Source of the DNA: JBBDQZ01 sp040905705
GTDB taxonomy: Bacteria > Bacteroidota > Rhodothermia > Balneolales > Natronogracilivirgulaceae
Assembly: GCA_040905705.1 (NCBI GenBank)
Contig: JBBDQZ010000022.1
Coordinates: 1-42,846, forward strand
Length of the DNA: 42,846 nucleotides
Reading direction: 5' to 3'
The notes beneath the pieces are model-generated. The model was not told where the DNA came from and made no database searches. It saw nothing but the letters and a program-made list of their open reading frames with translations. How positions within the stretch are numbered: position 1 is the first letter of the stretch; every line of letters begins with the position of its first letter. Shown one piece after another: positions 16,948 through 26,019 of this stretch. The position numbers and the translations under genes are program-made.

Positions 16948-18783
16948 ATGCTTCGAAACAAGCAAAAAATTCGTAATACCGTTTCGATCCGCGTCATGCA
17001 GGTAACCATTCTTACGATCCTGCTAATTCTGACCGGTAGGCTTATACAGCTTCAAATCATTGAATACGATAAATATGGCCCCCTCAGCCTCGCCAATAGT
17101 ATCCGACAGGAAAGTGTAAGCCCGGCACGCGGATTAATTTTCGACCGATCCGGGAGAATGCTTGTCGACAACCAACCGATTTACACGATAACGGTTACAC
17201 CGGCAACTTTTGATACCGAAACGGTTCCCCTGCTGGCAGAATTCCTGAATATGACACCTGAAATGGTTAAAGAAAGGATTCAGATTGCCAGCCAGTACTC
17301 TTGGCATCGGCCATCCCGGCTTTTTACAGATATCAGCTTTCACTCCTTCTCTCAAATACAGGAAAACATTTGGCAGCTTCCGGGGATCGGACATCTTGTA
17401 GAATCCAAACGTCATTATCCTACAGACATACAGGGATCACATATATTCGGATATCTGAGTGAAGTCACACAGCAGGAATATCGGAGTTCAGAACGTTACC
17501 TACTTGGTGACAATGCCGGCAGAAGCGGACTTGAATTCAAATATGAGCATAATTTACGTGGTGATTATGGTGCACGTTATGTTCGTATTAATGCTTTGGG
17601 CCAATCGCTTGGACCGTATGACGAGCAACAACTCGGAAGAAATCCGACTAAAGGAGCAGACATTTACACTCATATAGACGCTGATCTGCAATTGCTTGGA
17701 GAGGAACTAATGCAAAACAAGATTGGCGGGCTTGTGGTGATGGATCCTAACAACGGAGCTGTACTGGCACTTGTGAGCTCCCCGGGATTTGATGTCGACC
17801 GTCTTTCAGGTCGTGTGGACATGGATTACTGGATTTCCCTGCAATCCGATACCACCAATCCTCTTTTCAACCGTGCGATCTCAACAATACAACCTCCCGG
17901 ATCCACAATAAAACCGCTATTAGGGCTTGTCGGACTCGACTACGGCATTATTACACCGGAAACCGAAATTAACTGTACTGGTGGATTCCGGCACGGCCGG
18001 CTATACCGCTGTACCCGGGCACACGGCAGACAAAACCTTGAACAGGCCATTCAGAATTCCTGCAATACCTTCTTTTTCTCTTTAATGAACCAGGCTATGG
18101 GGCAGATCGGATTAAACTCCTGGCACAGACACATCAGCTCTTTCGGACTTGGACAGCTCAGCGGGATTGACCTGCCAAATGAGAGACAGGGTATTTTGCC
18201 GGACAGTTCCTATTATAATTCGAATTTCGGGCCCCGACAATGGGGCATTGGCGATCTCATTAGCTTAGGTGTCGGCCAGGGAACATTTTCAAGTTCCCCG
18301 ATACAAATGGCCAGATTTGTATCGGAGCTCGCCAATGGGGGATACAAAGTGAAACCACAAATAGTTGACCGTATTGTACACCCGGACGGGAAGATTACCG
18401 TACATGAACCGGAACGGGAACGAATCCCATGGGTTAAAGAAGAACATCTCAAAATCATTCAGCAGGGGATGCGAAAGGCGATTACAGAAGGATCCGGACG
18501 ATTTTATTCAGATCTTCAGGGAATAGAAGTTGCCGGAAAAACCGGTACGGCTCAGAATCCACATGGTATCGATCACGGCTGGTTTATTAGTTATGCACCA
18601 TACGATCAGCCTGAAATAGCCATAGCCGTACTGGTGGAAAACGCAGGATTTGGATCGATTTCAGCGGCACCAATTGCCGGGCTTCTTATGGAAAAGTATT
18701 TCTACGGAAGCATACAGCGAAGCTGGGTGTACGATTATGTTAAAAATTTCACCCCTCGCGAAGAACAAGAAGTGGTTTTTTAA
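16948..18783 (+). CDS. mrdA: penicillin-binding protein 2 (elongasome transpeptidase)
   Basis: Class B penicillin-binding protein (611 residues), a DD-transpeptidase that crosslinks new peptidoglycan during elongation. It has an N-terminal membrane anchor (about 17-36), the dimerisation/pedestal domain opening with SPARGLIFDRSGRMLV (58-73), and a transpeptidase domain with active-site S319 and K322 (STIK), SCN (371-373) and KTGTAQ (531-536). The beta-lactam-binding motif order and spacing are complete. It is paired with rodA 18 bases downstream, its cognate SEDS glycosyltransferase. Confidence 0.97.
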   Translation: MLRNKQKIRNTVSIRVMQVTILTILLILTGRLIQLQIIEYDKYGPLSLANSIRQESVSPARGLIFDRSGRMLVDNQPIYTITVTPATFDTETVPLLAEFLNMTPEMVKERIQIASQYSWHRPSRLFTDISFHSFSQIQENIWQLPGIGHLVESKRHYPTDIQGSHIFGYLSEVTQQEYRSSERYLLGDNAGRSGLEFKYEHNLRGDYGARYVRINALGQSLGPYDEQQLGRNPTKGADIYTHIDADLQLLGEELMQNKIGGLVVMDPNNGAVLALVSSPGFDVDRLSGRVDMDYWISLQSDTTNPLFNRAISTIQPPGSTIKPLLGLVGLDYGIITPETEINCTGGFRHGRLYRCTRAHGRQNLEQAIQNSCNTFFFSLMNQAMGQIGLNSWHRHISSFGLGQLSGIDLPNERQGILPDSSYYNSNFGPRQWGIGDLISLGVGQGTFSSSPIQMARFVSELANGGYKVKPQIVDRIVHPDGKITVHEPERERIPWVKEEHLKIIQQGMRKAITEGSGRFYSDLQGIEVAGKTGTAQNPHGIDHGWFISYAPYDQPEIAIAVLVENAGFGSISAAPIAGLLMEKYFYGSIQRSWVYDYVKNFTPREEQEVVF

Positions 18784-18801
18784 TAACTATCCGTTAGTTC
18801 A

Positions 18802-20052
18802 ATGACCTGGTATAAACAAATTGACTGGTTACTGATCATCTGCTGGGTGTGTTTGTCGACAGCCGGTCTTGTGGCCATTTATAGTGCAACCCTTGGTCCG
18901 GTATCGGAATTTCTGCCAGCCTATATCCAGGATAATTTCTATAACCAGATTCTTTGGGTGGGTATTTCGATCATCTGCATGGTCGCCATTCAATTCACCA
19001 GTCCGAGATCGTTTCTGCAAACCTCTTATATACTTTATATTGTCTGTATCATACTTGCAATTATTACCATCTTCTGGGGATCCGAAGCCGGTGGTGCACG
19101 ACGCTGGCTGGTAATCGCAGGAATCAGGTTTCAGATAAGCGAAATGCTGAAATTAGCCACTATCCTGGTTGTTGCCAACTATCTTACCAGTCGCAGAGAC
19201 ATCTCTGCGGAACATATAGGATCCGCACTTTGGGCGATTGTATTAATGCTGATTCCAAGTATAATCATTATTCTCCAGAACGATACCGGTACGGCTCTGG
19301 TTCTGCTTTCCATCATTCCTGTTATGCTCTTCTGGTCCGGTCTGCCATATGGTATTTCGCTTTTTCTGATTTCTCCACCTATCATCGCCTATTTCTCTGT
19401 TATAAACTGGCATATAGGAGTGTTTCTCGTAGTGATACTGACTGTTGCCATATTTTTTATTCAAAAACGTCTCTGGCTTACCGCCTCCTCATTGATTGTC
19501 GGTTTACTCGTCATTATTGGTGTGCAGGTTTCGCTATATCAGGTGCTACAACCACACCAGCAGGCACGTATTGAAGCATTTGTAAACCCATCTTTGGACC
19601 CTCAGGGAGCCGGATGGAATGTATTGCAGGCCAAAACAGCCATCGGTTCGGGTGGGTTATGGGGGAAAGGATTTCTTGAAGGAACGCAAACCCAGCTTCG
19701 TTTTTTACCTGAGCAATGGACAGATTTTATTTTCCCCGTAATCGCTGAAGAATTCGGTTTAATTGGGGCAGGCACGCTCCTTGTAATCTTTAGTCTCTTG
19801 CTGCTCCGTCTATTAAATATCGCTGGTGAACATAAACATCCGTTTGCCCAGCTTGTGATTGTGGGTGTGACGATGATCTTTTTTGTTCAGCTTGTAATCA
19901 ATCTGGGAAGTGCAATGGGGCTGCTGCCGGTCATCGGCCTTCCATTACCTTTTGTCAGTTATGGAGGCTCTGCATTTCTCTCCTTTTCAATCATGCTTGC
20001 TATCTGTTTGAATTTCGATTTATACAAACGTGAATTCAGTATTTATTCGTAA
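18802..20052 (+). CDS. rodA: SEDS peptidoglycan glycosyltransferase RodA
   Basis: Integral membrane polymerase that elongates glycan strands from lipid II together with PBP2. The 416 residues carry about ten membrane spans. Family features are GARRWL (98-103), NDTGTALVLL (160-169), the large loop ending in LPEQWTDFIFPVIAEEFG with D308 (the Asp essential in E. coli RodA), and near the C-terminus GLLPVIGLPLPFVSYGGS. It is the last gene of the plus-strand run; the convergent rnhB stop lies about 42 bases away. Confidence 0.97.
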   Translation: MTWYKQIDWLLIICWVCLSTAGLVAIYSATLGPVSEFLPAYIQDNFYNQILWVGISIICMVAIQFTSPRSFLQTSYILYIVCIILAIITIFWGSEAGGARRWLVIAGIRFQISEMLKLATILVVANYLTSRRDISAEHIGSALWAIVLMLIPSIIIILQNDTGTALVLLSIIPVMLFWSGLPYGISLFLISPPIIAYFSVINWHIGVFLVVILTVAIFFIQKRLWLTASSLIVGLLVIIGVQVSLYQVLQPHQQARIEAFVNPSLDPQGAGWNVLQAKTAIGSGGLWGKGFLEGTQTQLRFLPEQWTDFIFPVIAEEFGLIGAGTLLVIFSLLLLRLLNIAGEHKHPFAQLVIVGVTMIFFVQLVINLGSAMGLLPVIGLPLPFVSYGGSAFLSFSIMLAICLNFDLYKREFSIYS

Positions 20053-20080
20053 CAGGACTATGTTAACAGTAAAAAATAAC

Positions 20081-20094
20081 AAGGAAAAACCCTT
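20081..20094 (-). terminator. weak terminator candidate after rnhB
   Basis: Read on the minus strand just after the rnhB stop, AAGG pairs with CCTT around a 6-base loop, followed closely by an interrupted T-rich run. The stem is only 4 bp, so this is weak. Confidence 0.25.
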
Positions 20095-20754
20095 TTAAAT
20101 CTCAATGCGATGACGATCATACGACTGATTTGTCCGGAGATTGAAAGTAGTTCGGTGAAAGGGTGTAAAACCAAATCTTTGCAACGCCTCATAATGCGCG
20201 GATGTTGGATACCCAACATTTTGATTCCAGCCAAATTCAGGATATTGTTCATGAAGTTCGGACATTAACCGGTCACGAAAAACTTTTGCAAGAATCGAAG
20301 CTGCACCAATACTCACGCTACGATCATCGCCTTTAATCACTGTTTTCGACGGAATCAATGAAGAATCAAGCCCTTTATTGCCATCGATTAATAAATAATC
20401 AGGTGAAACCTCAGCCTTTTTTACACATTTTTCCATCGCTCTCAGAGAAGCTTGCAAAATATTGTAGGTCTTGATTTCATCCACATCACACCAGGATATC
20501 GTCCAGCATTTGGCCTCCCGTTTGATTATCTCTGCGATTCGGATCCTTTCGGAGGGATTTAACTTTTTACTGTCCGCAATTATCCCGCTTACCCGGTGAA
20601 ATGGAGGGAAGATCACACCGGAAGCAACCACCGGGCCGGCAAGGCATCCACGCCCCACTTCATCAAGTCCCATAACACTCCGGAAGCCCTCCTCCCAAAG
20701 TTGTTTTTCAAAATGATACGAGTCCTTATCCGCATCAGGATGCAAGCGTTTCAC
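20095..20754 (-). CDS. rnhB: ribonuclease HII
   Basis: Cleaves RNA in RNA-DNA hybrids and removes single ribonucleotides misincorporated in DNA. The 219-residue protein has the entry motif GLDEVGRGCLAGPVVAS with metal ligands D31 and E32, D124 in LLIDGN, and the KGDDRSVSIGAASILAKVFRD block (141-161). GYPTSAHYEALQRFGFTPFHR (181-201) is the standard C-terminal motif. About 25 residues precede the catalytic core, longer than in E. coli RnhB. The start is GTG at 20754, 17 bases after the preceding OmpH gene, so it ends a long minus-strand run. Confidence 0.97.
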   Translation of the reverse strand: MKRLHPDADKDSYHFEKQLWEEGFRSVMGLDEVGRGCLAGPVVASGVIFPPFHRVSGIIADSKKLNPSERIRIAEIIKREAKCWTISWCDVDEIKTYNILQASLRAMEKCVKKAEVSPDYLLIDGNKGLDSSLIPSKTVIKGDDRSVSIGAASILAKVFRDRLMSELHEQYPEFGWNQNVGYPTSAHYEALQRFGFTPFHRTTFNLRTNQSYDRHRIEI

Positions 20755-20771
20755 CTTCCAGGGAATTAATA

Positions 20772-21323
20772 TTACATCAGGTCGAGTCGTTGCATAACTT
20801 CCTCGGTAATATCGTAATTTTGTTGTGCCTCATCGGAAGCATAAAGAATGATGAAGTCCCCGCTGTTTGTCATGGTATTCAAAACAAACGTAAAATTTCG
20901 CTCACTGGCTACTTCATCAATAACACCCTGTATTTTATCCAGGAGAGGTTCCAAAAGTGAAATTTGCCGTTCCTGGATTTCCTGCTGAAAATTTTGCTGA
21001 AATTCCTGGAGCTCAAGATTCAGTTCAGCCAATCTCTCTTCTTCTCTGCGTTGAGCTTCTTCAGAGATCACCGCTACCTTTTGCTGATAAGCTTCCACTT
21101 CCCGGCGGAAGTTGGCCTCTTTTTCCGCAAATTCCTGACGTCTGCGTTCTACAAAATTTTGAAGCCTGCGCTCAATAGCTGCCATTTCAGGCATGCTTCT
21201 CATAATTGTTTGAGGATCCACGTACCCTATTCGTAACTCATTTTGTTGTGCCAGCACCTCTTTCTGTGGCATAAACAAACCCATGACGAAAACAGATCCG
21301 AATATAATCCAAGCTTTTTTCAT
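20772..21323 (-). CDS. OmpH/Skp-family periplasmic chaperone, copy 1
   Basis: Predicted holdase for unfolded outer-membrane proteins. From the ATG at 21323 (183 residues) it begins with a clean signal peptide, MKKAWIIFGSVFVMGLF through a VLAQ cleavage region. An upstream ATG at 21341 is possible, but GGGAT at a good distance favours the later one. The mature part opens with IGYVDPQTIMRSMPE, then has a long Glu/Gln/Arg-rich coiled coil (about 50-140), and closes with the strand region FTFVLNTMTNSGDFIILYAS, the usual Skp layout of a small beta core with helical tentacles. It is the third of three tandem paralogues in transcription order and lies 17 bases before rnhB. Confidence 0.9.
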   Translation of the reverse strand: MKKAWIIFGSVFVMGLFMPQKEVLAQQNELRIGYVDPQTIMRSMPEMAAIERRLQNFVERRRQEFAEKEANFRREVEAYQQKVAVISEEAQRREEERLAELNLELQEFQQNFQQEIQERQISLLEPLLDKIQGVIDEVASERNFTFVLNTMTNSGDFIILYASDEAQQNYDITEEVMQRLDLM

Positions 21324-21345
21324 TATTTGTGATCCCTGCATTTTT

Positions 21346-21870
21346 TTAGTTTAACATCCGTGATAGTACTTCGCCGGTCAGATCAAGCTCTTCCCGACCA
21401 TCCTGTGATATATACATAAGGAATAACTCACCTTCTCCGGTAGCTTCATTCAATACATAATCGAGATTTCTTTCCGTGGCGAGCGCCTCTATAATGCTAT
21501 TCATTTCCTGTAACACCGGGTTGAGTAATTCTGCCTGTCGCTGTTCCAGCTCCTGTTGTACCCTTACCTGAAACTGCTGCAGTTCCTCATCCTTAACTCG
21601 CAATTCTTGTTGTCTCCGTCTCGTTTCCGCTTCGGAAAGCTCCGGAGCCTGTCGCTGAAAACGGGCCAATTCATTTTGAAAATCAATTGCTATCTCTTCA
21701 AATTCCGCTTCTCTTTGATCCAGAAAACGATTCAGTTGTCGCTCAATAGCGTCTTTCTCAGGAAGATTATCCAGAACCGTCTGAGGATTTAAATACCCCA
21801 CTCGCGGCTGTGAAAATGCCGTCACAGATAAAATCAGTGTGAATATCAATATCAAGAGTATATGCCTCAT
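21346..21870 (-). CDS. OmpH/Skp-family periplasmic chaperone, copy 2
   Basis: Paralogue of the flanking chaperone genes. The best start is ATG at 21870 (174 residues), giving the signal peptide MRHILLILIFTLILSVTAFS; a GTG at 21882 is four codons upstream. The mature part begins PRVGYLNPQTVLDNLPEKDAI, then a coiled coil rich in Gln, Glu and Arg, and ends DYVLNEATGEGELFLMYIS, strongly parallel to copy 1. Its stop is 22 bases before the preferred start of copy 1. The role is inferred from the family: capturing outer-membrane proteins in the periplasm for BamA. Confidence 0.9.
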   Translation of the reverse strand: MRHILLILIFTLILSVTAFSQPRVGYLNPQTVLDNLPEKDAIERQLNRFLDQREAEFEEIAIDFQNELARFQRQAPELSEAETRRRQQELRVKDEELQQFQVRVQQELEQRQAELLNPVLQEMNSIIEALATERNLDYVLNEATGEGELFLMYISQDGREELDLTGEVLSRMLN

Positions 21871-21985
21871 ATTATTTCTCACTTATTCACTTAAAAATTT
21901 CATAAAGATAACGTATTTCACGGTTTTATTGCAAAAACACTTACCTGGAGTACGAAACTTACAATCTTATTGTTGTTCATGAAAC

Positions 21986-22528
21986 CTAAGGTGCGTCTTG
22001 ATCAACAAATATTCCCAGCTCGTCCAATACATCCCGGCTGAGATCCCATTGATGTCGGGAATATAAAAACAGATAATCGCCGGAACGATCAAAAACATAA
22101 TCAAATCCCTCACGCTCGGCTATAATAACAACGGCATCCAGAATCCGTTGTTGAAGAGGTTCAAGCAATTCCTGCTGTTGGTTATAGTAGTCACCTTCCG
22201 GGCCAAAACGGCGTTCTATATACTGTTCTCGTTGCCGGACTTTCTGATCAATCTCCTGTTGACGCTGCTGTCGAATATCGGGTGTAAACAAAATCTCACG
22301 TGCTTCAAAATCCTGCCTCAACCGTTCTATTTCAACTTGCATCTCATCGATTTCCTCCTTCCAGTTCCGGGCAATTGTTTCCAATCGCTGCCGAATCCCG
22401 TCGTACTCGGGAATCTCTTCCATTATATAATCAGAGTCGATATATCCGATTTTTTGCTGGGCGAACACTTCACTTGAAAGAAACAGAACCAAGCCGGCCA
22501 GCATCTGAAATATCGCTACTTTTCTCAT
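21986..22528 (-). CDS. OmpH/Skp-family periplasmic chaperone, copy 3
   Basis: The most diverged of the three tandem copies and the first after bamA. The 180 residues start with a signal peptide (MRKVAIFQMLAGLVLFLSSE, cleavage near VFAQ), then KIGYIDSDYIMEEIPEYDGI. The coiled coil contains an unusual segment, ERRFGPEGDYYNQQQELLEP, not present in the other two. It closes with FDYVFDRSGDYLFLYS before a longer acidic tail ending in QDAP. Its ATG overlaps the bamA stop by one base (TGATG), so the two are probably translationally coupled. A gap of about 100 bases separates it from copy 2. Confidence 0.9.
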   Translation of the reverse strand: MRKVAIFQMLAGLVLFLSSEVFAQQKIGYIDSDYIMEEIPEYDGIRQRLETIARNWKEEIDEMQVEIERLRQDFEAREILFTPDIRQQRQQEIDQKVRQREQYIERRFGPEGDYYNQQQELLEPLQQRILDAVVIIAEREGFDYVFDRSGDYLFLYSRHQWDLSRDVLDELGIFVDQDAP

Positions 22529-25041
22529 CAGAATGGTGCTCCGATGTTAAATAAAAACTGCCACTCACCGGCATTCACTCCGGAAACCTCCAGTCCGTCA
22601 AATCGATATCCGTAACTCAGATCGATTAAACCGAGTATAGGCATGAATAATCTGCCTCCAATTCCTGCTGCCCTCTTTACATCAAAAGGATCATATTGCT
22701 TTGGACCGAGATATGAATTTCCGGCTTCAACAAAAAGATATGGGATCAATTGGAACTGTTCACTGGATATAAGCGGGAAACGCAATTCGGAAAAATATTT
22801 ATTATATACAGTTCCGCCGATTTCCTCACCATCTCTGACAGGTGAGATAGACCCTTCAAAACCGCCGGGAAATCCTTTCATATCGATATTATCCCTTGTA
22901 AACACCTGTTGCTGTTGCAATGGAGTTCCACCAAGGTAATATCGTTGGAACTGACTTCGTCGTGACCGGCCGAACCAGCTCATGTATCCGAATTCTGTAC
23001 CATAAGTAACAACAAGTTTTGATACAATTGGAATATGCTGCTGAAACTTCATTTCGGTTTTAAAGTATTGGGAAAACCCTGGAAGAGGGGGTGCTACTTC
23101 ACCGGATATGGAAAAACGGGATCCAGAGCTGGGAAAAATGGGATTGTCTATCGAATTCCGTTCCAGTTCCTGTTCAAGAGACAGAATATTGGCCTGTCCG
23201 CCTAACAAACTTATAAATCCTTCCACGTCGAAGTATTGATAGCGAAGACGAGTGATATGGCGAAAGTAATCATCCGGCCACATCAAACGCCGGCCATAAG
23301 AGACCGCGCCGGAAAACATCTCCTGCCGGGATGACCCGGATGAAGAAAACAGAGTTCTGCTGGTCCGCCCTCTAAAAAGATTGTAAGAGAGATTAATACC
23401 GAAGGAGTTTGGACGCCCCAAAAACCACGGTTCCTGAAAACCAAACGAGAAGTTTTGATATCCCTGGCCTGTAACCTGAACACCGAGGGAAAGCTTTTGT
23501 CCGTCACCACTGGGCAGTGGTCGCCAGGCTTGTGCATTAAACAGATTCTGGGCGGAGAAGTTATTAAAATTAACTCGAGCTGAGAGAATCAAACCAAATT
23601 GACGCCCGCCATAACCACCGGAAAACTCGAAGTTATCCGTACTTTGTGATTCATCGAGGATATAGGTTATGTCCACTTCCTTATTTTCATAATCCACATC
23701 AAGATCGGGTTGAATGGCTTCTGGGTTAAAATAGCCAAGTTGCGACAGTTCACGTATTGATCGCATAATAGCGGACCGGCTGTAGCGTGTACCGGGCATG
23801 TTACGAAGTGATCGTCTGACCACATCATCGTGTGTTTTTGTATTGCCAAAAAAGTCAACCCTCCTGACGGTCGCAATTTCATCCTCAACAATGAAAAGAG
23901 TCACATCAAGCGAATCCCCGTCAACTCTTTCAAATTCCGGTTGCACATTAAAAAACAGGTAACCGATATCATTATGCAGACTGGTTACGTCTGTATTATT
24001 CCTGTTCATTCTCAGGTTTTCTTCAAATTTCTCTTCGTTAAAAACATCCCCCTTATACATACCCAGTGCTTCGGAAAGTTCTTCTTCCGAGTAAACGGTA
24101 TTTCCTTCCCAGGTGATATTTCGTAAATGATATTGTGGCCCTTCATCAATGTTAAAGTATACCCCGAGCGCCTGTTTACCTCTTCTTCGGCTATATGTAT
24201 ATACGGAATCTTCGATAATCCTGGCATCCATGAATCCGTTTTTTCGATAAAAACCAAGCAGCTCTTCCATACCTTCCTGATACTCGGCCTGGTTATAGGT
24301 CTGACGTGTAAAAATCCTCCACCAGCGATCCCTCTTGATATCGCCAAGGTTTTTCCGGAGTTTTCGATCAGAAAACGTTTCATTACCATCAAAATCTATA
24401 GTTTTAATCTGAACACGCTGGCCGCGGTCTACATTAAATTCCAATGAAACACGATTACGCAGGGTATCGGTATCTGTAACCGCAACATCCACCTGTGTGT
24501 TTCTATAGCCCTTATCATTATAATATCGCAGAATAGTATTGACCGCCTGACTCTTGGCCGATTCGGTTACAGCAAAACCTGTTGTCATGGAAATCATATC
24601 ACGGAGGTCGCTTCGGTGTGAGCGCTTCACGCCCTCGATGGTATACCGTTCCAGCCTCGGTTGTTCGGTTACAACGATTTCAAGATGAATTCCACCCGGC
24701 TCCACTTCCTCCTGATAAATTTTCACATCCGAGAAAAGGCCGGTATTGTGAAGTCGTTTAATGGCCTGTGGAATATCCTCGCCAGGAATCCGAATATTAG
24801 CGCCTGCATTTAGATCCGAGGTCGCTATTATGAATGTCTCGCTATAAAAACGACTGCCTGTTGCCGTAATCTCCAGTATTTCATAAAGACTGGGCTGATT
24901 TTCAAGTGGATTGGATAGACTGAATATCGTTTCTCCACGGTCGCCGACAGAAACCACTTGCGCATTGAGCACATTAGTGGTGCACAAGATGATAGTAGAA
25001 ACAGCGATTGTGAGAAATATTATTTTAAAATTGGAATACAC
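22528..25041 (-). CDS. bamA: outer membrane protein assembly factor BamA
   Basis: Core of the BAM complex; inserts beta-barrel proteins into the outer membrane. The 837-residue precursor has a signal peptide (about 1-27, ending VLNAQ), repeated POTRA domains (about 50-470; typical starts are IKTIDFDGNETFSDRKL and LRNITWEGNTVYSEEELSEAL) and a C-terminal 16-strand barrel that begins near NFEFSGGYGGRQFGL. It ends with the strand WQFLFNIGAPF, whose terminal Phe fits the outer-membrane signature. The start appears to be GTG at 25041; no in-frame ATG precedes the signal peptide. The uppS gene lies upstream and the OmpH chaperones downstream, the order I recall from Bacteroidota. Confidence 0.97.
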   Translation of the reverse strand: MYSNFKIIFLTIAVSTIILCTTNVLNAQVVSVGDRGETIFSLSNPLENQPSLYEILEITATGSRFYSETFIIATSDLNAGANIRIPGEDIPQAIKRLHNTGLFSDVKIYQEEVEPGGIHLEIVVTEQPRLERYTIEGVKRSHRSDLRDMISMTTGFAVTESAKSQAVNTILRYYNDKGYRNTQVDVAVTDTDTLRNRVSLEFNVDRGQRVQIKTIDFDGNETFSDRKLRKNLGDIKRDRWWRIFTRQTYNQAEYQEGMEELLGFYRKNGFMDARIIEDSVYTYSRRRGKQALGVYFNIDEGPQYHLRNITWEGNTVYSEEELSEALGMYKGDVFNEEKFEENLRMNRNNTDVTSLHNDIGYLFFNVQPEFERVDGDSLDVTLFIVEDEIATVRRVDFFGNTKTHDDVVRRSLRNMPGTRYSRSAIMRSIRELSQLGYFNPEAIQPDLDVDYENKEVDITYILDESQSTDNFEFSGGYGGRQFGLILSARVNFNNFSAQNLFNAQAWRPLPSGDGQKLSLGVQVTGQGYQNFSFGFQEPWFLGRPNSFGINLSYNLFRGRTSRTLFSSSGSSRQEMFSGAVSYGRRLMWPDDYFRHITRLRYQYFDVEGFISLLGGQANILSLEQELERNSIDNPIFPSSGSRFSISGEVAPPLPGFSQYFKTEMKFQQHIPIVSKLVVTYGTEFGYMSWFGRSRRSQFQRYYLGGTPLQQQQVFTRDNIDMKGFPGGFEGSISPVRDGEEIGGTVYNKYFSELRFPLISSEQFQLIPYLFVEAGNSYLGPKQYDPFDVKRAAGIGGRLFMPILGLIDLSYGYRFDGLEVSGVNAGEWQFLFNIGAPF

Positions 25042-25115
25042 GATAGATAATAGAACGTCTTTAAAAATGCTTTATTTCTGCAATTAATAGGAATTATGCC
25101 GGAAATTATCCGATC

Positions 25116-25130
25116 TGCAAATTATTTGCA
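25116..25130. repeat. short palindrome upstream of bamA
   Basis: TGCAAA-TTA-TTTGCA, a perfect 6+3+6 inverted repeat in the 145-base gap between the uppS stop and the bamA start. The symmetry suits a dimeric regulator, but in AT-rich DNA this length can arise by chance. Confidence 0.35.
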
Positions 25131-25186
25131 TGATACACAGCCATACAATCGTCCGGCAGCTGTCCATCAGTGGATATCGGAAGCCA

Positions 25187-25999
25187 TCACAATTCCACTG
25201 AAGATTCTTCCATACCGATATGCGACGAAACTTTGCCGAAGCGACGCTCTCTGTTCTGGTAAGATTCTACAGCCCGATACAACTCCTTGCGTCGGAAATC
25301 AGGCCAGAAGGTTTCTGTTATAAAAAGCTCGGAATACGCCGATTGCCACAATAAAAAGTTACTTAGTCGAAACTCTCCACTGGTTCTGATGATAAGGTCC
25401 GGATCCGGCATCTGTGCGGTAGCTAAATGTTCGGCAATGGTATCGTCAGAGATCTCTTCAGGCGATAATAATCCGTCTTTCGATTTTTGTGAAATTGTTT
25501 TAACAGCCTGACATATATCCCATCTGCCGGAGTAGCTCAAAGCAAGGCACAGCTCCATCCGGCTGTTTCCGGCCGTCAGGGTTTTGGCTTCTTCCAATTC
25601 TTTTTGGCAAGTGGGTGGCAATCGGTTCAGCTCACCGATGGAGGTCAAACGAATATCGTTTTCGTTCAGTTTTTGAGATTCACTGCGCAGAGACTGAACC
25701 AGCAGCTTCATCAGAGCGCCTATTTCTCCTTTCGGTCGGCCCCAATTTTCAGTGGAAAAAGCATAGAGTGTGAGATGTTTAACCCCGATTTGTGCACATG
25801 CCTCGGTAATGTCCCGAACGGAATCCACACCGGCTTTGTGTCCCAAAATACGCACACTGCCTCTGTTCTTCGCCCACCTGCCGTTTCCATCCATTATGAC
25901 GGCAATATGCTTCGGAATCTCACCACGCTGCTGCAGAAGAATTTGTTTTTCTCGATCTTCTGCCGATTGTCCGTTTGACGCAAGATCTACAGTATTCAA
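25187..25999 (-). CDS. uppS: isoprenyl transferase (undecaprenyl diphosphate synthase)
   Basis: Cis-prenyltransferase that extends farnesyl diphosphate with isopentenyl units to make the C55 lipid carrier for peptidoglycan and other envelope glycans. The 270 residues show IAVIMDGNGRWAKNRG with the catalytic D37, GHKAGVDSVRDI, LTLYAFSTENWGRPKGEI and the C-terminal RTSGEFRLSNFLLWQ plus YSELFITETFWPDF. The start is TTG at 25999, 20 bases after the ribH stop; no ATG or GTG lies between it and the conserved core. The N-terminal 28 residues are polar. It precedes bamA in the same direction. Confidence 0.96.
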   Translation of the reverse strand: MNTVDLASNGQSAEDREKQILLQQRGEIPKHIAVIMDGNGRWAKNRGSVRILGHKAGVDSVRDITEACAQIGVKHLTLYAFSTENWGRPKGEIGALMKLLVQSLRSESQKLNENDIRLTSIGELNRLPPTCQKELEEAKTLTAGNSRMELCLALSYSGRWDICQAVKTISQKSKDGLLSPEEISDDTIAEHLATAQMPDPDLIIRTSGEFRLSNFLLWQSAYSELFITETFWPDFRRKELYRAVESYQNRERRFGKVSSHIGMEESSVEL

Positions 26000-26019
26000 A
26001 TAAGTACGATTTTAAAGAT

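Noticed and set aside
18954..19574. A 206-codon frame in another phase of rodA
   Set aside because: Same-strand shadow within a conserved SEDS gene; the sequence is rich in Cys, Tyr and His with no domain.
25096..25323. A 75-codon plus-strand frame between bamA and uppS
   Set aside because: Two thirds of it is antisense to the uppS C-terminus; no motif and no ribosome binding site.
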